DNA of 64,000 bases from the NCBI GenBank assembly GCA_003342895.1, contig PTFA01000112.1, positions 370,446 to 434,445 on the forward strand, written 5' to 3'. Source of the stretch: Casuarius casuarius (taxonomy: Eukaryota; Chordata; Aves; Casuariiformes; Casuariidae). Made by a program: the position numbers and the translations under genes. The notes beneath the pieces are model-generated. The model saw only the letters and a program-made list of their open reading frames with translations, was not told where the DNA came from and made no database searches. Shown here one piece after another: positions 48,546 to 59,797 of the stretch (the stretch's first letter is position 1; every line of letters begins with the position of its first letter).

Positions 48546-51500
48546 AACAGCATGGCACAGGACAAAAATGTAGCCGTTCCTAGAGCTCAGGGAGCTAAGC
48601 AGAAACGTCAGCTCTCTTCTCCTGACTTCTGTTCTTGCCCTCTTTGCTGCTTCACATTCCTCTCTTCCCCTCCCCTCCATCACCTATCTGCCCCATCATC
48701 ACGTGCTCTGCTCCAATGTACAAGTCTTTGGAGTCAGCTGTCTTAACCCTGAAACTGGTTGCTCATACTCATCAGCTGCCTCCTCACCAGGAAGGAAGAA
48801 ATTCCAGTATTTCAACATTTGCTCTCATCCCAAATCGGGGAGAAAAACTGAAATTAAAGACTCTTTGTAGACGGAAGTTCACAAGTTTAAAAAAAAAATT
48901 ACTCGTGAACATCAATGTATTTTGTCTCATTTGAAACGGAATATTCTGACATTACTGAAACCAAAGTTGGTTCATTTTGGTTTGGTGACCTGACACGAGA
49001 AGTTTTGTTCTGAGTCAGTACACTATTGAACTGCTTTTATTCCCACAACGTTGCATTGCTTCATAGACGCTGCAGCTTGGCAGCCTGATAACCCTGTTCT
49101 CACTTCTGGGTCAGTCTTTCTGGCTGGAAGACAATTCCCATAGCGCACAGAGGTGTCCCGTGGTGCAGTTTGGTCTCAGGGAGATCTATAATGCAGTGTC
49201 AGAAGTCCAAGGCCCTCAGGGCGCCGGGCAGAAGAGAACGGGCAGGCCAAACCACTGCTGCTCTCGGAGCAGGCGGGAGCAGCACTGCGCTGCTACGAGT
49301 GCGACACACTGTTTTGAACCAACATGGAGTGAAACGTTTTAGACTAGTTGAAGAAAAGCCAAACAAAGAGGTATTCCCATTCAAGCAGCCTGCACAAGTC
49401 AACATAGTATTTCTGCTAAAAAAAAGATAATCCATTAATTTTACAGGGGAAAAGAAATGAAGAACTAGGCTTTTCTAGAGAAAGAGTTTCTATTTAAAAG
49501 AAATTGTACTTTTGCCTGAAAAAGCCCCTCCAAAGAAAAATTTAAACCAGGCTCATACTGACCACAACAGCACCTTCCTACAGGCACTCTTACAAAATGT
49601 CTTAAAAAATAACTGGTGAACGAAGCTCACGCTTACAGAGATTTCCCCAATAGAGAACCTGAATTACAGCAATATCAGCACCCCTTTTCCTCCTACGCAG
49701 CTCCTGTTGCGACCCAAGGACTGCAGGATGGAGGTCAGAGTATAACGTCGAGGTTAGAGAGAGCCAGACAAGTACTGAAGCAGAGGTTTTGCAACAGATT
49801 TCTGAGCATTACTTCTGGTTGAGCCACAGATACGGCTTGTGCGTTAGCGGGGTAGAAACCCGTGCTGGCGGAGTCGCTGAAGGCTCTGAGCTCTGCCCCA
49901 AATGCTATGGGTGACACCAACTCAGGCTTGACCAACAGCTCTTCGGTGGAGAGGATTCTATGTGAGGATTAGTACAGATTAACAAAAAGCTATTTTACTA
50001 GTTTTCCTGTAGACTGTGTAATGCTCGTCTCGTAATGTGTGTTCTTACCCCTGGGTTTATGCATCCGAGAGAAGGTAGAGCGTATACGCATGTATGGTTC
50101 TGATTTACTTTAAAAAGAAAAGAAAAAGAGACACTTAGCCTGTAGTTTCAGTGCTGGAAACTGTAGTAAACCTCTCTTTTTAAACCCCATAACCCTGTGA
50201 CTGTTTTATAGTTATAAGGAATCATAACCAGAGAAAGATTTAGCCTAACAGTGATCTGCCCTCAAAGACATTAATCTGTCACGTCTAATAGAAGGGGAAT
50301 AAGGAGACAAACCTTTTCTCCGAGTAATTCAGACAGATGGCGTATGCCTGTGGGGGGAACTCAGAACGCAAGCTGCCCCTCTGCCGGGGTGAGTGCAGCA
50401 GGGCTGCGCGCCCAAGGGCTCTGCCTACGAGTCAGCGTGAGAGTCTCTACGCAATGTCTTTGTGTTTTAAAACTTGAATTCTTTATGATCCCTTCTCACT
50501 GCTTTTATGGCTGGCACATCGAACCAGCTTTCCACCCACTTTTTCACCCCCTTTACCTCAGCGAGATTGAGTCTTCATGCTGTTTGCAATTTTTACATCC
50601 TCTCAGAGAAATACTTTGCTTTGGGGGATCCGCAGAAGAGAGTCATGTGCTTTGAGCCAACATTTCAAAACTCAGTTTTCTCTCAGTATTTCAGATATAA
50701 CTTAGTTTGTCTGAGCTTCCGGTAGTTTCTTTCTTAACCCATGAAGCACACCAGTGTCTTTGGGTTAGTTTCTCTTTTCTTTCCTCCTCCATGCCTTATA
50801 TGGGAAAGAAAGAAGCTAGCCTTTATTTTCTCTCCTTCTTTCTTCTTCTCCCAAACCTCAGTCCCCAACTTCTCTTTTCTAGGTTGATCATTTGAGTTCT
50901 CTCTCTCTTTCTCTTAAGCCCCATGTTTCTCTGGGCTCGGTGAAAAGCGTTTCTGGATCGCTTTGCTCCCAGTTCCTTCCTGTCCTCCAGGGAAGCAGCA
51001 AATGGCTCCTGGGACACTTTGCTCTGTTTCCTCTCTTGGAGGAGAGCCAAAGCTTACTCAACTCTCTTTTCCTCAGGTCTGCCACTCAGCCCACTAACCT
51101 ATCCCCACTTCCCACCCACACTGAACACGCTGTAAGGTTTCCAAACTCGTCTGAAGAGCTTAACCCTACATTCAGCCTGTTGTCCTGTAAGAGACCAGAC
51201 ATGAAACCAATACTGATGCTTAAGAGGTCCCATGACATCTCAAAGCAGGTGAAGACCATTATTGTCAGATTCCTAGCATGCAACGAGACTGATTTGGAGC
51301 ACTGAGAGATACGGGGCAGCGAGAGACCAAACTCATGTGCAGTGTGCCGAATTCAGAGGGGCACTAAACTTAGACACTGCTTTTCCAGCCTAGGCAGGGG
51401 AAGCTTGGTACTGGAGGACTCGAGGGTAATCCCCAGATTATCCTCCGACACACTCACAGGGAGCAAATGTCACTTTGCATAGTGAAGTGTGCCAGCCTTG

Positions 51501-53017
51501 GAGCACACTATTTTTCATGTTAACATCTATTAACGTGGAACCCGGTTTCCTTCCCCTCCCTATTTTTGATAATATTAAGGACCAGGATGAGCATTTAGTT
51601 TCAGTCTACAACAGCAAGAGACCACAGCACTGTGCAATAACAGGAAAAGGAGAGAATAAAGAGAAAAACCCAGGTGGTAGACACTTACTGCTCCGGCCAC
51701 TGCACAAAATGCAGGCTTGAGTGCACATTTTTGCCTGATTGCATAGCTGTCTCTGCTACCCATCTAATCTGCTTAGAAAACTGGTTTTGAAGGATATGGT
51801 TCAGACATACCACTCACATGGTGGGGGGGAAGAAGTGATGGGAGAAAAAAAAAGTGCTGCAGCTGCAAAAGATAAAATAGAGACAACTAATTTTCTCAGA
51901 GGTTGCAACACAACCTCTCCCCCTCCTCCACATACAGTCACTGCACTGGCAGGATAAGCTGGAGATTCTCCAGCGTAAGCAAGAAGGCACAATAAGGTGT
52001 GCAGGCCCTTCTCCACCCCGATACCCGCAGCCCTTGGGGGACCGCAGAAAGCAAGGGCTGACAGCCCAGCCACTCAGAGGGAGGTGGTGACATTCCTCCG
52101 CCTGCTCATTTCAATTGCGTTACCATTTTTAAGAGGGGGACGTGAGAAATGCGCATTGCTAGATGTTATGCGGAGACAATAATAAGCGTAGGGGAGTTGC
52201 AAACTCCTGTTGTACCAAGTGGTGGCTGGGCTCTGAACTTTCATTGTGTGATCCAATTTCTCCTGTCATCCAAGCCATTTTGCAAACTCCAAACATACGT
52301 TCATTTAAGCCATGTGTCCTGAAATTTAAACAGCTGAAGGGGCTGGGAGGGGTAGGGAGAGAGGAGAACCACTGGATTTCTGGTGACAGTGTCTAAAATA
52401 CACATTTGCACAAGGAAGTCTCACTTTAGATACTCACTTAGCAAAACAACTACAGCTGCTGACAGGCAAGACGTACAGTTTCAAGTGACCATCAGACATA
52501 AAATAGGCCAAATAAATTACTGCGGTCTAAAGGGAGTGGGTGTGTGCGCTCCCGCGAATGTAACAGAGATAACAGATGGATTACCATTAGGTGACCCAAC
52601 GTCAAGATTAGCAGATCCAATTCTGATTTCAGTTACACCGTAGCAGTCACATTACCTAAGATCTAGCAGAAGCAAAACTGAAATTGGAGTTCAACTCCGA
52701 GTGTCAGGGAGGCAGCTGCATTATTTTTTAATGCCGAAAATTTCAACCCAGTTTGCTTTGTTTCAGGAGTTTAAGCTCTCTTCGGCAGAAGGGCTAACAG
52801 CCTTTGCCAGCTGCCACGTGATCTGCAAGGATGTTGTTTAAGCGGAGTTGGGCTTTTTTGGCGTGGCAATGGGGAGACGAGGTGGGGGTTGTTTGTGGTG
52901 AAGACAGCATTATAAGTACATAGGCGTTTTTTGTCCCTCAGCTCAGAGGTATATTTTCCTTTATTTCCACTCCCTGCTCACGTATATACTTGCCCTCTCC
53001 TTTGTGCTCTCCTACAG

Positions 53018-53056
53018 ATAGGCCCATCTGTCCTCCGAAAGTATCAAGAATGCCAG
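53018..53056 (+). other. Candidate short exon (39 nt) with good splice sites
   Basis: A long pyrimidine tract ends in CTCCTACAG at 53017 and a donor CCAG|GTACGG starts at 53057. The 39 nt between are open in frame 0 (13 codons). About 100 nt upstream is a TATAAG box at 52910 or so, and an E-box CACGTG lies at about 52816, so it could instead be the end of a first exon. No protein is recognised. It could be a lncRNA exon or chance. Confidence 0.2.
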
Positions 53057-53139
53057 GTACGGTCTTTGGGGGGTCTTTGAGGATGCGTTGTGCGAGTGCT
53101 TACTCCCTGGCTGAAGTCAAACGCAAGGGTTTTTTATAT

Positions 53140-53340
53140 GTATATAAATAATTTTTAAGCTTTCCAAAATATTAATTGCTTACGGAAATTAAACATCTGC
53201 TAACAATAAAATCCCCATACAAATGAGAAGATAGTTTCAGTCTGACTAAAATGCTTTCCCTTGTTAATTGCTAAGAACATCATATTCTTGTCTTTTGCAA
53301 TGGTAATTTCATTAGTTCGCCAATTATCAAAATATTTCAG
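53140..53340. promoter_or_regulatory. AT-rich block with clustered TAAT-core motifs
   Basis: About 200 bp right after the candidate exon contains repeated homeodomain-type cores (ATTAATTG, GTTAATTG, CCAATTAT, TAATTTCATTAG). It resembles a developmental enhancer in composition. Single-sequence evidence only. Confidence 0.2.
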
Positions 53341-53917
53341 GACTTTCTCTTTCACAACATAAAGAAAAAGGTCCAATTCCCATTTCCAAGTCCACTTTCA
53401 GGGTCCTGCAAAAGCAAGTGAGAAAGCGACTGATGTGACTCGCCAGCACAAATCCTCCGGACAGAGCTCAGCTGCGGGGATTGCAGCGCCTGCTTGCACA
53501 CCTCCTCTCCCTCCATTGCCCGCAGCTCCCCAGGAATCTGCCAAAATTTCAGAAGTTTTATACTACAGACCACAGATGACTGTGGCAAGTATGTACCGCA
53601 AGTGTAAAGAGGAGCCAAAATGCTGATAAGGCGAGAATGCTCAGAATAGCTGATGCCAGGGGGAGCGACGGGGGACACCAGCTGAATTTACATCACACAG
53701 TGAAGCAAGTCAGTTGGGTAAAAGCCCCCATATGGTTGCTTGGGAACACAGAGCTAAAAGGGTTTTCACTGTTTAGAGAACTGCAGATCTCCTCCAGCTT
53801 CTCACCTCGCTCTGTGCAACTTGGTACAGAAACATGGAAAAAATCTAAAAAACCTACAGTATTTTATTATACAGGAGAAGCAACTAGACCTTTGTGTGAA
53901 TATGTTTTTCTGCACTC

Positions 53918-54045
53918 AAGAATCTCAAAGCACTTAGCTATAGTACTTGTACTCTATCCACTTAGGGGATGAAAGGCCAGGCCTAACTTGCTCAAGGTCA
54001 AATAGCACGTTTAACAGCAGAAGATGATCCAGGACTCAGTTACAG
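53918..54045 (-). repeat. MIR-like SINE fragment
   Basis: The plus strand carries aatctcaaagcacttagc, then aacttgctcaaggtcaaatagc and a gcagaagatgatccaggac-like end. This matches the reverse orientation of the MIR-family core and 5' block ('acttgcccaaggtcacacagc'). Diverged but clear in several blocks. Confidence 0.6.
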
Positions 54046-54426
54046 CCAAATCCAACAGTTCTACCCATTGGATTGGAGAGACGTTAAACACCCTTGTGGC
54101 ATCAACAGTGACTAATGCCCTGCTAGGTCAGCCGGCGATAGAGAACCAGGAACTCTCCCATCGCCTTCCTCTGCTCCCCACCCCTTTATTCTCACTCCAA
54201 TATTGTTCTAAAGCCCAAGTGATGAGATCTTCCTAATCAGCAATTAAATAGTTAATGCTTACATTACAGCAGATGGAACTGGAGTTGCTGCAGGGAAGGT
54301 ATGCGGAGGGAAGGAGGAGAAAAGAGACAGCAATGAGGAAAAAGCAGGCATAGAAACGATCCTGAAGGAAAGCAGTTTTCCGACTAAAAGGACCGATTAG
54401 TTGACTAGACAACGTAACCCTTAAGA

Positions 54427-54492
54427 CTTTGTCTAGACTAGGATAAAAAGATATATTGTTGAACATGTTTGAGAGGCATAGTGTAGACAAGG
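54427..54492. repeat. MITE-like element with terminal inverted repeats
   Basis: CTTTGTCTAGACTA at 54427-54440 and TAGTGTAGACAAGG at 54479-54492 are inverted repeats with 12 of 14 positions matching, enclosing 38 bp. The 'CTTGTCTACACTA' terminus resembles non-autonomous DNA transposons seen in sauropsid genomes. A second imperfect palindrome (GATGTGTT...AACACATC, 54535-54554) follows 40 bp on and may belong to the same old element. No transposase. Confidence 0.4.
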
Positions 54493-56136
54493 CTCATGGC
54501 CTTTGAGCATGGGTAAGAGTTAGAGACTAATTAGGATGTGTTCGCTAACACATCTTAATGTTCCACTTTTAAATCCTTGCCCAAGAACTCAAGGCTATGC
54601 AAAGCAAAGGTCTCTGATGTTGTCCTAATGATTGTACGAGCAGAGCTACGACAGCGCAAAGAAACCAGAACACCAAGCAATAGCTAGAGCCTTACATCCA
54701 GTATCTGCCATACGCTCAGTAATGTCTTTGAACATTTGCATTTTGAGATAGTCACCAACATTTTACCGGACAACCTGCTATGACATTTTTCTCTCTGAAA
54801 CAATCTACTGAAAGCTCCAAACGCCAATGGGAAAAGAGATCACAGCTAATAGCCTACGCTCTTGTGAAACTTCTCCTTTTGCTTCAGTGTTTGCTCAGGC
54901 AGGTTTGGGAAGAAGGGGGTGGGGGAAAGAAGAGAGGGCTAAGAAAAGCATGCCCAGGACCTTAGCAACACCATCATTTTGACAATCCATTACCAGATTT
55001 GTAATTAAAATCAAGTCCCACCTCAGTAGGGCAGCGAGATGCATCCACGGAGAACTTGTTTAGAGAGTTGTTACAATAAATACCAGGAGAATTACGAATG
55101 TTGTAGCTTCTTCTTAACTCTTCCAGCAGTATTTCGGGAACCGCCTGTCAGTTTGAAAGACTGATCGTTTTTCTCTCGGCTTGTTGTAGGCTCTAGGTGT
55201 GCCCCTAACCAAATAGGCTTACCACTTAAAAGCTTAATTGCACCTGTGGCTTAAACCTTATCCCAGACAGTATTTGGGAGCATTTGGATTTGGGCGTTTC
55301 AGGTGTGGGACTGGGGCCTGCATTCACAAACAGAGCTAGACAAGTCAGAATAGAAGCCCCTGGTAAAAGCAGATCTGTGCACCAGAGAGCACGGGATGGG
55401 GGAGAAAGAAGGGCTTGTTCCATTTTGATCACATTTATCTGTATTTGCATTTCCACAGTGGGGTTTGAGTAATGTCCACCTCCTTGTTTGTGACCGAGGG
55501 CAGGTTTCACAGTCTCAGATTTCTCTTCCACAACAAAAAAGATCAAAGTTTGAGCCACTTGTGCAACCTGGGTGTTTACAGTGAACTGGTCTAATCGCAT
55601 GGCAAGCCCTCCCTGCCGTTATCAGTCTCGCACTCGGCCAAGCTCCTTCATTCCATATGCACCAGGAAGGACCGCGCGGAGAGAGCCCACATCTGACCTG
55701 CACTACAGCCCACCATCCCTTCTGGCTGCTCGTACACTGGAGCTAAAATACAGCATCCTAGGGAAGGGTTTAACACCTTCAAGTAAAGACTCATTCAGGC
55801 TCCTTTCTGTAGGGCGGACAAGTCATTCCCAGGTTGTATTTTTAAAGAGGCTTTCTAAAAAGCAACCAAATGCAGTGCAAAAAAAACCAAAAAACAAAAA
55901 CAAAATAAAGCAAAAGAGAAGGTTCCCTTCACTCAGCTGATCACTATTTTCTAGGCAGTACAGGCACGTAGCGCACCTTCTTCCCAAAGGAAACCTGTGC
56001 TACTTTTTCAAAAGTTATTGGAGAAGGAAAGATAAATATATATGGCATAATATGAGTCCATGCTCGCAGCAATCAGAATATAAAAAGTCCTCATTCCTAA
56101 TCTCATTCTGTCTTCACGCAAGGACACAAACTGTCT

Positions 56137-56255
56137 GGGTCTCAGTTTTGCAAGCTATAAAATGGAGCTAAATTTTAGGGGGTTGTGAAATTGCTTTAAT
56201 TAATAATTGCAAAGTGCACATCTTCAGATGGAAGGCATCATATAAATATTAATGA
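56137..56255 (+). repeat. MIR-like SINE fragment
   Basis: The sequence reads gggtctcagttttgcaagc, tataaaatggagctaa, ggttgtgaaattgctttaatt, gcaaagtgcacatc and gaaggcatcatataaatatt in order. This corresponds block by block to the 3' half of a MIR/CORE-SINE ('ctcagttt...taaaatgggg...gttgtgaggatt...aagcgc...gctatataa'). Confidence 0.65.
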
Positions 56256-56487
56256 GCTCTGACTGCTGGCAGTACGCGTGTCTCTTAGGAATCGTAAGCA
56301 CCATGGATGGATCAAAGAGGGCATGTAGCTCCAAGAGACGGAGTGGTGGGAGTTGGCTCTGTGTTTAACTATTTTTTTTAAAGTAGATCCTCAAGACTGC
56401 TCTGGATATTCCCTATCAAGTTACAGCAGCTTTCAATTAAAAATACATTTTATCCTTCGGCAAAATTCCACAGTGTACCTTTTAATA

Positions 56488-57174
56488 TTAGCAGGGCACA
56501 TTTTCATTTATGTAGATCTTTATTCTGCATACATGCATTAATAGATCTTTGTAAATAGGGGTCAAACCAACTGGGAAATAGGGATTTTCACTTTGTTCTG
56601 ATCTAAACAAATACCCTTCCCCGGTTACATCACTGAACAACTTCCCGCTCTGCTGGCGATGCAGCGGCAAGGAGTGGGATGCGGATGTGGCAGCTGTTTG
56701 CTTCGCAACGTTAATAGGACATAGATTAGTCTGGCAAGACTTCAGACATGGACTAGACCTTTGAATGAATATGGCAGAAAGCTCTGTATGGTAAAGGCAC
56801 TGCTTCTGTTTTCCTAAGCTATCATCTCTTGAGCATGAAAAGCACAAAACATGGCTACGAACAGGCTTAAGAGAGGTCCAAGCCCTTAACCACTGCCTCA
56901 GGAAGGCTGGGTGGCCGCGGCCCCAGCAGGGCACCTGCATTTGCTGCCACCCTGGTCGGTCTTTGTTGTTGGGGGTGGTGGTAGGGAATCTGAAAGAGCT
57001 GGTTTGGGGGTTTTTCTTGAAATATGAGAAGACAGAATGAGGACTGAAGCACGCTCTCTCTCTCCAAAGAAAATCCCATCTCATCAGCTGCCTTCTTTCC
57101 TCTTCCAAGCTAATAAGGCCCAAGGGCTGGCTTTCTGCTCCCTTGTCAGTAAGGAGGCTGCCTAGACGCTTCAT
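56488..57174 (-). other. Long unrecognised ORF (228 codons)
   Basis: The ATG at 57174 opens 228 codons on the minus strand, the longest ATG-initiated frame outside HIC2. The predicted sequence has no repeats, signal peptide, membrane span or motif I recognise, and scattered Cys/His residues do not form finger spacings. In 64 kb, one or two chance frames of this size are expected. Treated as probably non-coding. Confidence 0.1.
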
Positions 57175-57425
57175 GAGCTTGGCATATGGCAAGCCAGAGG
57201 GTCTTCAGCTCCTCGTCTACTTCGAGGGAGCTGTTTCATTGCCTTAACACGGTCAGACCAGTGGCCCTGTGTCCTGCTGCTCTCAGCCGTGGCTCCTGAA
57301 CATAACTTTGGCTTTTTGCAGTTACTGCTAAGGCAGTGCTGAAAGCCTCTTTAGCTGCCTCTTTGGTTGTGTCCACACTAGGGCAACTGGAATGGGTCCC
57401 TCAATCCTGGAAGCAGGAAAAAGAA

Positions 57426-57439
57426 AATAATAATAATAA
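57426..57439. repeat. (AAT)n microsatellite
   Basis: Four to five AAT units. Confidence 0.85.
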
Positions 57440-58405
57440 CGTAGATGTGTTTGGGGTGCTTGTAATTGTGCCACTGGGCTGCTCAGAGGGAGTACAGCAA
57501 AGAGGTGGTGTTAAGAATCCTTAATGCTCCTTTGGCAAAACAGGGAGAGATTTGGAAGATGCTCAGTACAGACATCTTGGTAGCCAGAAAAATGAATTCA
57601 CTCTTAGGGGGCCAATAAAAGTCTGAATGCTCACAACGTATGGCAAGTGGTGGCAGGGACAGCCAAAACTGTGGTCTAATAACTTGTATTTACTTGCTGT
57701 GTTCAGTGCTGAAAGGTAAGATAGAAAGCATGAATGTGTTCTGACACTAAGTAATGTAAATCCTGGCCACAATGCTGGTAATTTTGAGACAAGGAATCAT
57801 GAACCCAAACCAAAGAGACTGGAGGTCAACTTTTTCCCCTCAGTCCCACCAGGGAATTATACCTCTCTATGAATAATGCTTTTATAGCTAACTCAGGCAT
57901 CAGATCTAGCAAATACCTCTCCATGAACTCTAGCTCAAAGGAATCACTTTGGAAAAGGTCATACCACCTCCTGTTTCCAGAATTAAGTTAATTAGCAGTT
58001 GTCCCTCTCTGTATAAGATCAGGGATCCTCCCACAAAAGAGATACACAACCAAATTGTTAAAAGATGTACATATGCCCCCTTAAGCAAATAGGCTTCTTT
58101 GTAGTATCACTAAGATTCCCTCTGGTCATCCCCATAGAAAAACACTCAGTTGGAAGGGAAGCAGACGGGCAGATTAGCATAAGCAATACTTCTGCAGGTA
58201 CAAGGAACACAGTACTGGTCGATAGGCACGCTGGTGGTTTAGCACCAGAGAAGAAATCTCTCACCATCTGGATGACTTTTATCAAGTTCAGCATCAGCCT
58301 TTGATACAGAATGAGATATTTGAACTATCATAGTTTTCTTGAATTTTAAATATTTGCAGTGTATTTTGCGCTCTAATGTGCTTTGTTTCTTCTTATTCCA
58401 TCCAG

Positions 58406-58488
58406 ACATCTATACAATATAGATTATTGGAGTATTTCACTTCCCCTCCATGTGACCAGCTATGTGCATTGAGAGAAAGTAAATCCAG
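58406..58488 (+). other. Candidate exon (83 nt) with strong splice sites
   Basis: The acceptor tract TTTGTTTCTTCTTATTCCATCCAG ends at 58405 and a CAG|GTAAGA donor begins at 58489; both are close to consensus. The 83 nt between are open in frame 0 (27 codons plus 2 nt), with stops in at least one other frame. The peptide is not recognised. It may belong with the candidate exon at 53.0 kb in a plus-strand transcript running opposite to HIC2. Confidence 0.25.
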
Positions 58489-59776
58489 GTAAGACCTGCT
58501 ATCAGTTATATCTGGGTGCAACTGAAGTTTGATCAGCAATGAAGGTCAACATACTGTTCTGTATTTTCTGTCCACAAAAAAGTTACACAGTTCACTTAGT
58601 GAAAGAAGGAAAAAAAAATAGCCTAGCCTCCCATGTGGTTCTTGGGCACAGAAACATTGTAATAGGTTGCCTGCCACAGTATTTACTGCTGGTTTACAAC
58701 AACAGTTTAAAAACAGAAACCCAAACCCAAGTGTTTAATTACAGCCATGTCCAGCATAATCTAACTCTAGCACAGCATAAACTATGTGGGATGCTAAACC
58801 CTATTTCTTAGGCTAGGAGCCTTTCCGACAGCCTGCCATCACTGCTTGCTCTGAACACAGCCTGGAACCTGCTAAGCGAGAATGGATTAGACCAAGAAGC
58901 ACCGGCTCTGGCTCCCCAGGCAGAACACTGCTTTGCAGGCCCATCGAAAGAGTCCAGAGACTATTTGCGTCGGCTCCCGAAACCACAAACCACAGCTAGC
59001 CCTCCCTCTGCAGCACTTGCATGCTGCTCCTCACAGAGCCAGAGCAAGATATTTTGGCATCCAGATCACCTTCTCTGGGGCCCACCCATCCCTTTCCATC
59101 TCCTTCCTCTCCTTATCACAGACTTGCAGTCCCTCTTCCTGGGCAGCAGCCGAAGCCAGGGCATATTTGCCTCCACATTTGGCACCCTTCTTTCTCCCCC
59201 TCACCCCATCCTTCTCTCCTCTCTCCTCCCATGGCCCTGCCTTGCTGTACCAAATCAGAGTGTGAGCAGCTTTTTGTGGTAGTAGCAGAGTGTGTCCAAC
59301 ATACCCAACTGAAGGAAAAATGGAGTAAAACTTCAAGGATGGAAAAGACTGCAATAATCTGTACCTGCCCCTGAGGCAGGGTGCAGCTCACCGGCCCTCG
59401 CCGGGCCCCCTGGCACAGGAGGGGTAGTGCCGGGAGCGGCACAGCTACGGGGCGTGCGACTGGCAGCTCTGCCGGTCTGAACCAGAACGGGAATTCAGGG
59501 TGCCCTTGGCATTTCAGGTTTAACTTTAAAATAAATAAAGCAAAACTGAACGCTGTAGCAAAGGAATGGCTTCTGGGCAGCTCAGGCTTGACCTACACTT
59601 TTGAGCCAGTCATTTCCCATAAATACACATTTTAAACATGAGAAAGGGGGAGAGGAGACAAAACAAACTGAGTCAACTGCTTACTGTCTTTCTGATTCAG
59701 AGTCCTCAACAGATGTAAGACAGAAAATTATTCTATGAAAAAGTTCCTTTTTATGTATTTGGGACAGCCCCCAAAA

Positions 59777-59797
59777 TTTTTTTTTTTTTTTTTTTTT
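59777..59797. repeat. T21 run
   Basis: Homopolymer. Confidence 0.9.

Larger units (their letters stand above)
44000..52900. other. Non-coding stretch, no recognisable gene
   Basis: Short unrecognised ORFs, a CA-rich microsatellite, a T22 run, the CR1-like fragment and the GC patch near 48.4 kb. A GCG|GTGAGT donor-like site lies on the minus strand near 44870, without a convincing exon beside it. Confidence 0.45.
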
